This document shows, one piece after another, positions 1-6,151 of a stretch of 10,296 nt of DNA. How positions within the stretch are numbered: the first letter of the stretch is position 1; each line of letters begins with the position of its first letter. The DNA is from Competibacteraceae bacterium UBA2788. Lineage in GTDB: Bacteria; Pseudomonadota; Gammaproteobacteria; Competibacterales; Competibacteraceae. The notes beneath the pieces were generated by a model, which saw only the letters and a list, made by a program, of their open reading frames with translations, was not told where the DNA came from and made no database searches. The position numbers and the translations under genes were made by a program. The stretch lies in the NCBI GenBank assembly GCA_002352185.1, contig DEHY01000204.1:5180-15475 (forward strand), in the 5' to 3' direction.

Positions 1-2
1 GG

Positions 3-39
3 TTCAGCCGTGCCCAGCGCCGCGTGCCGGCAGGCGACG
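3..39 (-). repeat. Copy A of a 37-bp imperfect direct repeat (permease 3'-end remnant)
   Basis: This stretch aligns without gaps to 4194-4230, the 3' end of the permease gene. By eye 31 of 37 bases match, and all six differences are transitions. Read on the minus strand it encodes RRLPARGAGHG followed by TGA (4-6); the permease ends RRLPARGAGRG followed by TGA. The reading frame stays open upstream to an ATG at 88-90, giving a 28-aa ORF with no ribosome-binding site, which is probably not a real gene. Similarity fades beyond base 39, although a few bases between 42 and 67 still match. It is either a truncated duplicate of the permease tail or one end of a recombination footprint around the ATPase module. 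The alternative is that a paralogous permease-like tail happens to lie here. Confidence 0.6.
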
Positions 40-87
40 GGTCAGCGCCGGATAATGCGCCGTCAAGAGGGGCCACAGGTCAAAAGT

Positions 88-130
88 CATGATTGAATTT
101 TATTTAATTTCATATAGATAAGCAATCATG
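88..130. repeat. 8-bp inverted repeat in AT-rich upstream region
   Basis: CATGATTG (88-95) and CAATCATG (123-130) are perfect reverse complements separated by 27 AT-rich bases. A second pair, GCTGGA (150-155) and TCCAGC (168-173), lies just downstream. Either could be a protein-binding site for control of the ATPase genes, but AT-rich DNA produces short palindromes by chance, so this is a weak call. Confidence 0.25.
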
Positions 131-189
131 CCGATTTTGTGCAACCTTGGCTGGAGCGTAAAGCATATCCAGCAATAATCATATAAAAC

Positions 190-214
190 AAAAATTATTT
201 ACATCATAATTTTT
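190..214. promoter_or_regulatory. Candidate operator: 9-bp perfect inverted repeat
   Basis: AAAAATTAT (190-198) and ATAATTTTT (206-214) form a perfect 9-bp dyad with a 7-base spacer, ending 44 bases before the ATG at 259. It overlaps the proposed -35 hexamer, which is where a repressor would act. The stem is entirely A/T, so although T residues follow, it is a poor intrinsic terminator. The dyad is seen directly; its role as an operator is inference. Confidence 0.3.
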
Positions 215-226
215 TTACAATAGACT
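198..226 (+). promoter_or_regulatory. Possible sigma70 promoter for the ATPase pair
   Basis: TTTACA (198-203, five of six to the -35 consensus) is followed 17 bases later by TAGACT (221-226, four of six to the -10 consensus). An alternative -10, TACAAT (216-221), is closer to consensus but lacks a good -35 at the right distance. The region from about 95 to 240 is strikingly AT-rich against GC-rich surroundings, as expected for a promoter or for recently acquired DNA. Confidence 0.3.
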
Positions 227-248
227 TGTTTTAACTTTTAGCCGCCGT

Positions 249-252
249 GAGG
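249..252 (+). promoter_or_regulatory. Ribosome-binding site deciding the start at 259
   Basis: GAGG lies six bases before the ATG at 259. An in-frame GTG at 247 overlaps this site and has no upstream Shine-Dalgarno sequence, so the ATG is the better start. Confidence 0.7.
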
Positions 253-258
253 TGTTCC

Positions 259-1431
259 ATGAAGCTGAATATCGGCAACCCTGTGGAAGGCGAGGACTTT
301 TTTGACCGCGAGAAGGAGCAGCAACGCGCCTGGCGCAAGCTGGAAAGCAGCCACTTGCTGATGCTGGCGCCACGGCGGATCGGTAAGACTTCGCTCATTT
401 TGCGTCTCTGCGCGACGGCTGATGCGCACGGTTTTCAGGCGGTGCAGTGCAGTTTCGCCCGCTGCGGCAACGAGCAGGAATGCGTCCACTTGCTGCTCCG
501 TACCTTGGCGGAACAGGAAACCTGTTGGAAACACCTGATTGATCCGCTGAAAACGGTTCTTGGCAAGCTGAAAGGCGTCAAAATCGGGCCGGTGGGAATT
601 GACTGGCAATCCAGTCAATCCACGGATTGGCGCGAAGTCGGCGATGCGCTCGGCAAGGCGCTGGACGAGGGCGATATTCGTTGGCTGATTTGCGTGGATG
701 AAGTGCCGGTCTTCGTCATTAACCTGATCAAGCAGGGGGAAGACGGCAAGCGCCGCGCCCGTGCCTTCCTCAACTGGTTCCGCGATCTGCGTCAGCGCCA
801 CCATAAGAAGGTGAAATGGCTGCTGGCCGGTTCCATCGGTCTGGACACCATCGCCGCACGCCTCGGCTGGGGCGATGCCATCAATGACTTGGAACCGTTC
901 CCGCTGGCCGCCTTCGATGAAGCCACCGCGCTGGCTTTTTTGAACACGCTGGCCGCCAGTTACCAGTTGCCCCTGGAAGAATCCGCCGGTAAAGCCATCG
1001 TCAAGCGTGTGGGCTGGCCGGTTCCCTATTATCTGCAAATCATGTTCGGCCAGTTGCGCGACGATTGGCAAGACAATCAGGTCAAACCGGATGAAGCGGC
1101 GGTAGAACGCGCCTTTGAACGGCTGCTCGATCCCGCCTATCGCATACATTTCGATTACTGGCGGCAACGGCTTGATGAGGAACTGGGCCAGCCGGAAGCC
1201 GGTCATGCCATCCTGTTGCTCGACCACGCTTGCCAGGACGCCAACGGCCTGAGCCGGGATACGCTCGGACAGGCGCTGAGTACGCGCATTCACGACCCGG
1301 ACGAGCGCGACCGAATGCTGCGCTACGTGCTGGACGTACTCGGCGGCGATGGTTATCTAGTTGAGCGGGACGGACGTTATGCTTTTCGCATGGAATTGCT
1401 GCGGGTGTATTGGCAACGGAGGTTACGTTGA
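259..1431 (+). CDS. AAA/STAND-like P-loop ATPase with C-terminal winged helix (module gene 1)
   Basis: A 390-aa soluble ATPase resembling the archaeal-type ATPase_2/COG1672 families. The N-terminus carries the family-like GNPVEGEDFFDREKE (6-20), a marker that precedes the nucleotide site. Walker A is APRRIGKTS (37-45). Walker B is WLICVDEV (142-149), with D147 and E148. A sensor-1-like GSIGLD lies at 191-196, and VGWPVPYYLQ (251-260) gives the GxP turn of STAND/ORC-like ATPases. Residues 315-388 look like a winged-helix lid. No signal peptide, membrane segment or effector domain is visible. The TGA overlaps the TTG start of the next gene, so the two proteins are probably made together and may form a complex. 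The specific function is not recognised; a regulatory, defence or signalling ATPase is inference. Start chosen at ATG 259 because of the GAGG six bases upstream. Confidence 0.85.
   Translation: MKLNIGNPVEGEDFFDREKEQQRAWRKLESSHLLMLAPRRIGKTSLILRLCATADAHGFQAVQCSFARCGNEQECVHLLLRTLAEQETCWKHLIDPLKTVLGKLKGVKIGPVGIDWQSSQSTDWREVGDALGKALDEGDIRWLICVDEVPVFVINLIKQGEDGKRRARAFLNWFRDLRQRHHKKVKWLLAGSIGLDTIAARLGWGDAINDLEPFPLAAFDEATALAFLNTLAASYQLPLEESAGKAIVKRVGWPVPYYLQIMFGQLRDDWQDNQVKPDEAAVERAFERLLDPAYRIHFDYWRQRLDEELGQPEAGHAILLLDHACQDANGLSRDTLGQALSTRIHDPDERDRMLRYVLDVLGGDGYLVERDGRYAFRMELLRVYWQRRLR
1418..1422 (+). promoter_or_regulatory. GGAGG ribosome-binding site inside gene 1, driving gene 2
   Basis: A full GGAGG lies within the last codons of gene 1, five bases before the TTG at 1428. 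That TTG overlaps the gene 1 stop as TTGA (1428-1431). An in-frame TTG at 1410 would place this site inside the gene, so 1428 is the likely start. The arrangement is classic translational coupling, with a weak initiation codon. Confidence 0.75.
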
Positions 1432-4175
1432 AGGATTTATCGCTGCATCGTCCGGCGCTCTACAACCCGGCCCTGTGGAGCCGGGACGAAGTGAAAACGT
1501 ACTACATCGCCCGCCAGCCGTTATTGACGCGGCTGGTGGATGATTTGCGGCGCGAGCGTGCCGGCAGTCGCCCGCAACATCGCTTGCTTCTCGGCGTGCG
1601 CGGCATGGGCAAATCCACCCTGCTCCGGCGGCTGGCGGTGGCGGTGGAGGACGATCCCGAACTGGCGGCGCAATGGCTGCCGCTGACCTTTCCCGAAGAA
1701 CAATACAACGTCGGCATCCTGGCCGATTTTTGGCTCAACTGCCTCGATGCGTTGAGCGATCTGCTGGAAGGGCGCAACCAGGTCGCCGAGGCGAAGCGGA
1801 TTGATGTCCTGATCGAGGGCCTGGAGCGGCAGGATCACGAGGGCGCTTTACACGCGCTGCTTCAGGCCGCCAGGCAACTCGACCGGCGGTTGTTATTGCT
1901 GATCGACAACATTGATCTGATTCTGGATCGCCTCAAGGATCAGCATTGGGTCTTGCGCGAAATCCTGCAATCCCATGCGGAGATTCTGGTGGTGGGAGCC
2001 AGCGCCCGCGCCCTGGAAGCCAGCTATCAATACGACGCGGCCTTTTACGACTTCTTCAAGGTGGACGAACTGCGCGGCCTGAGCGAACAGGAAATGCGCG
2101 ACACCCTGCTCGCCCTGGCCCGGTTGCGCGGGGCGGCGGAGGTTGAACGCCGCATCGAGGCCGAACCGAGCCGCATTCGCATTCTGCATACCCTGACCGG
2201 CGGCAATCCGCGCACTGCCGTGTTGCTCTACGGCGTCCTGCTCAAGGGGATGGATGGCGATGTGCGCGCCGATCTGGAAGGACTGCTGGATGAAGTCACC
2301 CCGCTGTACAAAGCCCGCTTTGAGGAATTGCCCGCCCAGGGTCAACAACTGTTGGACAAGCTGGCGCTGCATTGGGATCCGGCGACCGCCCGCCAGCTCG
2401 CCGACGCGCTGAATTGGGACGTGAATCCGGTCTCTGCCCAACTCAATCGGCTGACTCAACTCGGTATCGTGGAAAAGGTGAAATCGGGCAGCGGCAAACG
2501 CGCTGCTTTCCAGGTGGGCGAGCGTTTTTTCAATATCTGGTATTTGATGCGCGCCAGTCGGCGGGTGCGACGCAAGCTGGTCTGGCTGGTGGAGTTTCTG
2601 GGCATCTGGTACAGCGGCGAAGAATTGCGGCATAACGCCCGCGCCCGTCTAAATCAAGGCGCATCGTGCGAACGGGACGCTGAATATCACTTGGCTTTGA
2701 GTGGAGCGCTGAAAGGCGAACCTTTAGGCCGCGCTCTGCAAACTCAGGCGTTATACGCCTTGATTGATGCAGACAATCGCGCCGCTCTGGAGGAAATTCT
2801 CGATTTGCGTGGCGAGGATCGGCCACTGCTGCCCAAAGTGGAGCGAATCAAGGAATTGAAGGCGCTGCGGAAAGCAGTGAAGAAAGCATTGGCAACTGTG
2901 GAAGTGGATTTCGATCAGCAGCTATTCGTGGAACGGCTGTTGGGATCGGTGGCTTCGATCCAGCTTCGGTCGTCTTTGCTGAATGACGCAGCGAACCTGT
3001 CTTCTGCCCAATGGCAGGACTCAGAGGCTCAGTTGCAAAAAGAATGGCGGGACCAGCAACGCTTCTACGGCCATTCCGTCGGTGTGCTTTACCAAGCCAT
3101 CGCCTGTGGCGAACTAGGCGGACTGGAGGATCAGGAAGGCGCCGATGCGGCGGCGGAACGCTTTAATTGCCCGCTGTTGGCTCTGATTCCACGTCTTCAA
3201 GATGCCCACGCAGGCAAGCCAACTCCCGAAGAAGCAGAACAGACATTCAATCAAGCCCTGGCATTGGAGCCTGAAGCGGCTGGCTTATGGAATAGATTGG
3301 GTATCCTGTTGATAGATCATCTGAGCCGCCAGGCTGAGGCTGAGGTTGCTTTCCGCAAGGCCATTGAGCTTGATCCGAAATTCGCACGCCCTTGGAATAA
3401 CCTGGGTTGTCTGCTGCAAGACCCCTTGCACCGCTTCGAGGACGCTGAAGCCGCGTACCGCAAGGCCATTGAGCTGGATCCGAAATTCGCAGTCCCTTGG
3501 AATAACCTGGGTTGTCTGCTGCAAGACCCCTTGCACCGCTTCGAGGACGCTGAAGCCGCGTACCGCAAGGCCATTGCGCTTGATCCGAAAGACGCACACC
3601 TTTGGATTAACTTGGGTAATCTACTGCGAGACCACTTACACCGTTTCGAGGAGGCTGAAGCCGCGTACCGCAAGGCCATTGAGCTGGATCCGAAAGACGC
3701 AGCCCCTTGGTCTGGTATGGCTTGGTTGCTCTATAACAAAAACCATCTTAAAACCAAGTGGACAAAGAAGGCGGTGGAAGTTGTTCGTCAAGCGGTTATT
3801 CTCGCGCCCAATGACACTTATGTACTTTACACTGCCGCCTTTATGCTGTTCGCCGCAGACAACCTTGATGAAGCGCTACCCCATTGTCGGCGGCTGTTTG
3901 AACTCGCTGATGATGAGTCTTTTAGACTGGCCTCATGGAACAATTTCCAGTTGTTCAAAAAAGGACTCAATGCCGGAGCAGGCGCTCGTTTACTGCAAGC
4001 CCTGGACGACAGCGGAGCGGGCGAACGCTGGCTGCCACTGCGGCAGGCGCTGGCGGCGGCGGTGGCGGGCAAAGCCGAAATTCTGCTGGACGTAGCGCCG
4101 GAAGTGCGTAAACCGGCCCTGGAAATTCTGGCAGTCATCGCGCCGGACTTGCCCATAGCGCCGACTCTGCGTTGA
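1428..4175 (+). CDS. STAND-like ATPase with winged helix and C-terminal TPR repeats (module gene 2)
   Basis: A 915-aa protein with the layout of a STAND NTPase. Walker A is GVRGMGKST (56-64). Walker B is LLLLIDNIDLIL (155-166), with the DNxD form. A sensor-like LVVGASARAL lies at 188-197, and the STAND GxP motif is TGGNPRT (257-263). A winged helix follows at about 305-375, then a helical linker. TPR repeats span about 600-765, with a period of 35 residues and consensus AEAAYRKAIELDPK. Further helices and an LAPEVRKPALEIL-like tail (about 888-901) follow. STAND proteins use C-terminal repeats to sense a ligand and the ATPase to oligomerise; here there is no N-terminal effector domain, because the ATPase begins within the first 60 residues. 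The effector may be the coupled gene 1 or lie elsewhere. The start is TTG 1428, from the GGAGG placement. The gene converges on the permease with 19 bases between stops. The exact role is unknown. Confidence 0.85.
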   Translation: MKDLSLHRPALYNPALWSRDEVKTYYIARQPLLTRLVDDLRRERAGSRPQHRLLLGVRGMGKSTLLRRLAVAVEDDPELAAQWLPLTFPEEQYNVGILADFWLNCLDALSDLLEGRNQVAEAKRIDVLIEGLERQDHEGALHALLQAARQLDRRLLLLIDNIDLILDRLKDQHWVLREILQSHAEILVVGASARALEASYQYDAAFYDFFKVDELRGLSEQEMRDTLLALARLRGAAEVERRIEAEPSRIRILHTLTGGNPRTAVLLYGVLLKGMDGDVRADLEGLLDEVTPLYKARFEELPAQGQQLLDKLALHWDPATARQLADALNWDVNPVSAQLNRLTQLGIVEKVKSGSGKRAAFQVGERFFNIWYLMRASRRVRRKLVWLVEFLGIWYSGEELRHNARARLNQGASCERDAEYHLALSGALKGEPLGRALQTQALYALIDADNRAALEEILDLRGEDRPLLPKVERIKELKALRKAVKKALATVEVDFDQQLFVERLLGSVASIQLRSSLLNDAANLSSAQWQDSEAQLQKEWRDQQRFYGHSVGVLYQAIACGELGGLEDQEGADAAAERFNCPLLALIPRLQDAHAGKPTPEEAEQTFNQALALEPEAAGLWNRLGILLIDHLSRQAEAEVAFRKAIELDPKFARPWNNLGCLLQDPLHRFEDAEAAYRKAIELDPKFAVPWNNLGCLLQDPLHRFEDAEAAYRKAIALDPKDAHLWINLGNLLRDHLHRFEEAEAAYRKAIELDPKDAAPWSGMAWLLYNKNHLKTKWTKKAVEVVRQAVILAPNDTYVLYTAAFMLFAADNLDEALPHCRRLFELADDESFRLASWNNFQLFKKGLNAGAGARLLQALDDSGAGERWLPLRQALAAAVAGKAEILLDVAPEVRKPALEILAVIAPDLPIAPTLR
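3354..3773 (+). repeat. Four tandem 105-bp repeats encoding TPR units
   Basis: Units start at 3354, 3459, 3564 and 3669, each 105 bp (35 codons), all beginning CGCAAGGCCATTG. Units 1 and 2 differ at only three of 105 bases; unit 3 differs from unit 2 at about 17; the last unit diverges in its second half. An older degenerate unit precedes them (about 3225-3350). Near identity, including third codon positions, indicates recent duplication or gene conversion. Copy number may vary between strains, and short-read assemblies could collapse the array. Confidence 0.9.
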
Positions 4176-4193
4176 AAATTCCCATAGCCTCTA

Positions 4194-4230
4194 TTCAGCC
4201 GCGTCCGGCGCCGCGCGCCGGCAGACGGCG
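4194..4230 (-). repeat. Copy B of the 37-bp imperfect direct repeat (within permease 3' end)
   Basis: This is the counterpart of 3-39, in the same orientation, covering the last codons and stop of the permease gene. The two copies bracket the ATPase module, about 4.2 kb apart. Within the copy, CCGGCGC (4205-4211) and GCGCCGG (4215-4221) form a perfect 7-bp stem with a 3-base loop. In copy A the same stem is kept with one mismatch and one G-T pair. Confidence 0.6.
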
Positions 4231-5022
4231 CTCCAGCACATTCACCAGCAACGACAGGCTGGTGGTTAATGCCAGATACAGCGCCGCCACCGTGAACCAC
4301 AATTCAAAGGTCATAAAAGTGTCGGTGATCAGATTACGGCCTTCGGTCGTCAAATCGGTCACGGCAATGACGCTGACCAGCGCCGAATGTTTAATCAATG
4401 AAATCGCCAGTCCGGTTAAAGGCGGCAACACCAGCCGAATCGCCTGCGGCAGAATGACGCAGCGATAAACCGCATACGGCGCCAGTCCCAATGCCCGTCC
4501 ACCTTCCCATTGGCCTGATGGAATGGCCTCAATCCCGGCCCGGAAAATTTCCGCTGCGAATGCGCCCTCGAAAATCGCCAGAGCCAGCACTGCCGCCACG
4601 AAGCGATCCAAATCCAGAATCGGGGCGAGGATGAAATAGACCAGATAAAGCTGCACCAGCAGCGGCGTATTGCGGACAACTTCGACATAAACCCGCGCCA
4701 CTGCGTGTCCAGCCCACGAGGTCGAGCGTTGCAACAGCGCCGCAAACAACCCAAACGCCACCGTCAACAGCAGGCTCCAGCCGGTCAATTCCAGCGTCAC
4801 GGCCAAGCCGCGCAGCAATGGGCCGGGGTAGAACGCGCCGTTTTCGATTCGGTAGAGATACTGCGGCACCCGGTACCATTGCCAGTTGTAATGCAGCGCG
4901 TCAGCGCCTTCAATGACGATCCAGATCAATCCGGCCAGCGTCGCAACGAACGCCAGACCATCAAACGCCGACTGCCGATAGCGCCAATGGCGACGCCCGT
5001 CTCTCGCAATAGTTTCATTCAT
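4195..5022 (-). CDS. Polar amino-acid ABC transporter permease (HisM/GlnP family)
   Basis: A 275-aa inner-membrane permease. It forms part of the channel of an importer that takes amino acids handed over by a periplasmic binding protein. The core carries the family segment VEVVRNTPLLVQL (113-125) and the cytoplasmic EAA loop around EIFRAGIEAIPSG to LPQAIR (158-196), with its conserved Glu, Gly and Leu-Pro; this loop docks on the ATPase subunit. Membrane segments are seen near 22-40, 70-97, 120-155, 195-222 and 240-262. The first segment plus a loop (about 40-65) is an N-terminal extension relative to short GlnP-type permeases and recalls Glu/Asp or general L-amino-acid permeases. ATG start at 5020-5022; no strong Shine-Dalgarno sequence is visible upstream. 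It is divergent from the binding protein at 5170. No second permease or ATP-binding subunit is in the window. The substrate cannot be fixed from sequence. Confidence 0.92.
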   Translation of the reverse strand: MNETIARDGRRHWRYRQSAFDGLAFVATLAGLIWIVIEGADALHYNWQWYRVPQYLYRIENGAFYPGPLLRGLAVTLELTGWSLLLTVAFGLFAALLQRSTSWAGHAVARVYVEVVRNTPLLVQLYLVYFILAPILDLDRFVAAVLALAIFEGAFAAEIFRAGIEAIPSGQWEGGRALGLAPYAVYRCVILPQAIRLVLPPLTGLAISLIKHSALVSVIAVTDLTTEGRNLITDTFMTFELWFTVAALYLALTTSLSLLVNVLERRLPARGAGRG

Positions 5023-5169
5023 GGCGGCACAGAATACCCAGCCCGCCGCCCGCTGTCATGATGAGGCGTCGGCATCCATCTCGCGCCCGGCACCATACGG
5101 TTGCCCATGTTGCGGCGCTTCGCGATACCATTACCAGCCAATCCGTTCCCGAAATTGAGGCCGAACCCC
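5023..5169. promoter_or_regulatory. Divergent promoter region of the amino-acid transporter
   Basis: This 147-bp GC-rich spacer separates the divergent starts of the permease (minus) and binding protein (plus) and must carry their promoters. I see no convincing sigma70 boxes. GGCAC and TTGC near 5090-5104 recall a sigma54 promoter, but the GG-to-GC gap is 12 bases, not 10, so it is not called. Confidence 0.4.
5157..5160 (+). promoter_or_regulatory. Ribosome-binding site deciding the start at 5170
   Basis: GAGG lies nine bases before the ATG at 5170. That start places a classical signal peptide at the N-terminus. Earlier in-frame starts (TTG 5101, ATG 5107) would add about 21-23 residues ahead of it. 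Confidence 0.65.
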
Positions 5170-6006
5170 ATGCAAAAACGCCGACTGACCGCTCTGGTCT
5201 CCTTTCTGCTGCTCCTGAGCCTGCTGCTCCCGCCGCTGGCGCAGGCGCAGAAATTCAACCAGGATCTCGCGACCGGCAGTGTGCTGGAAACCATCAAGAA
5301 ACGCGGTACGCTCAAGATCGGCATGTCCACTTTCGTGCCATGGGCGATGCGCGACAAGAACGGCGAGCTGATCGGTTATGAAATTGATGTCGCCAAACGA
5401 CTGGCTGAGGATATGGGCGTCAAGGCCGAATTCGTGCCTACCGCCTGGGACGGCATTATCCCCGCGCTGCTGACCGGCAAGTTCGACCTGATCATCGGCG
5501 GCATGACCATCACCCCGGAACGCAACCTGACCGTCAATTTCACCGCGCCCTACGCCAATTCCGGCGTCCAGATGGTGGCGCACAAAACTCTGGCGGCGGG
5601 TTTCAAGACGCTGGCGGACTTTGACCAGCCTCAAGTGGTGCTGGCGGTGCGACGCGGCGCGACTCCGGCGGCGGCCACCAAACGGCTCATGCCCAAGGCC
5701 ACGCTGCGGCAGTTTGACGAAGACGCGCTGGCCTTGCAGGAAGTGTTGAACGGCAAGGCTCATGCCTTCGTCACCAGCACCCCGACCCCGGCATTCGAGG
5801 CGCTGAAACATCCCGACACCCTGTTCCTGCCGCTGCCCGAACCGTTCGTGCAGGGCGCGGAAGGTTTCGCGCTGCGCAAGGGCGATCCTGACGCCCTGAA
5901 CTTCTTCAACAACTGGATTCTGCTGCGCCAGCAGGACGGCTGGCTGAAGGAGCGCCACGATTACTGGTTCAAAACCCGCGACTGGGCCGGTCAGGCGGTG
6001 GAATAA
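5170..6006 (+). CDS. Periplasmic amino-acid-binding protein (solute-binding family 3) of an ABC importer
   Basis: A 278-aa precursor. The N-terminus is a Sec signal peptide: basic QKRR (2-5), a leucine-rich core (6-23) and an AQA cleavage site after residue 26. There is no lipobox cysteine, so the protein should be free in the periplasm. The mature part opens with a family 3 pattern, SVLETIKKRGTLKIG, followed by GYEIDVAKRLAEDMG, the signature region of this family, and by DLIIGGMTITPERN, which contributes to ligand binding. A basic RRGAT segment matches the position where the family holds a ligand-contacting Arg/Thr. It closes with WLKERHDYWF, typical of the C-terminal helix. Length is usual for the family. 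It is divergent from the permease at 4195-5022, its obvious partner. The ligand is probably a polar or charged amino acid, but the specificity is not readable. Confidence 0.93.
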   Translation: MQKRRLTALVSFLLLLSLLLPPLAQAQKFNQDLATGSVLETIKKRGTLKIGMSTFVPWAMRDKNGELIGYEIDVAKRLAEDMGVKAEFVPTAWDGIIPALLTGKFDLIIGGMTITPERNLTVNFTAPYANSGVQMVAHKTLAAGFKTLADFDQPQVVLAVRRGATPAAATKRLMPKATLRQFDEDALALQEVLNGKAHAFVTSTPTPAFEALKHPDTLFLPLPEPFVQGAEGFALRKGDPDALNFFNNWILLRQQDGWLKERHDYWFKTRDWAGQAVE

Positions 6007-6020
6007 AACCGTGCAGCGGC

Positions 6021-6149
6021 ATCGTCAACGATCCCAGTCGCCGGGATGAACCGCGCCACATCGCCGAACTGCTCCGGAAAGTGATTGACGCCAGTATGGA
6101 AACAGTGAAGATTATCAATGGATTATCGCGCTTGGCCGACGGAGAATAA
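6021..6149 (+). other. Possible small or remnant coding frame ahead of the GTPase
   Basis: This frame reads protein-like for 42 codons, with amphipathic helix character (HIAELLRKVIDASMETVKI in the middle). It ends in TAA at 6147-6149, three bases from the GTPase ATG. Possible starts are GTG 6081 or ATG 6096, neither with a clear Shine-Dalgarno sequence. The stop overlapping the GTPase ribosome-binding region would suit translational coupling. It may be a tiny gene, the end of a deleted gene, or chance; no family is recognised. Confidence 0.2.
6141..6144 (+). promoter_or_regulatory. Ribosome-binding site of the GTPase gene
   Basis: GGAG lies seven bases before ATG 6152, a good spacing that supports this start. 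Confidence 0.6.
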
Positions 6150-6151
6150 CC

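Noticed and set aside
238..1293. A long (351-codon) open frame antisense to the first ATPase gene
   Set aside because: It is opposite a gene with clear Walker motifs and a good ribosome-binding site, shows no recognisable domain, and long antisense frames are common in GC-rich coding DNA.
3354..3773. Tandem 105-bp repeats considered as a CRISPR array or minisatellite
   Set aside because: There are no alternating unique spacers; the period is a whole number of codons and encodes TPR helices in frame with the ATPase gene.
4205..4221. Perfect GC-rich hairpin considered as a bidirectional terminator of the convergent genes
   Set aside because: It lies inside the permease coding sequence with no T-tract on either side; it is more likely a by-product of the repeat sequence.
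5088..5106. GGCAC...TTGC considered as a sigma54 promoter for the binding-protein gene
   Set aside because: The distance between the conserved GG and GC is 12 bases rather than 10.
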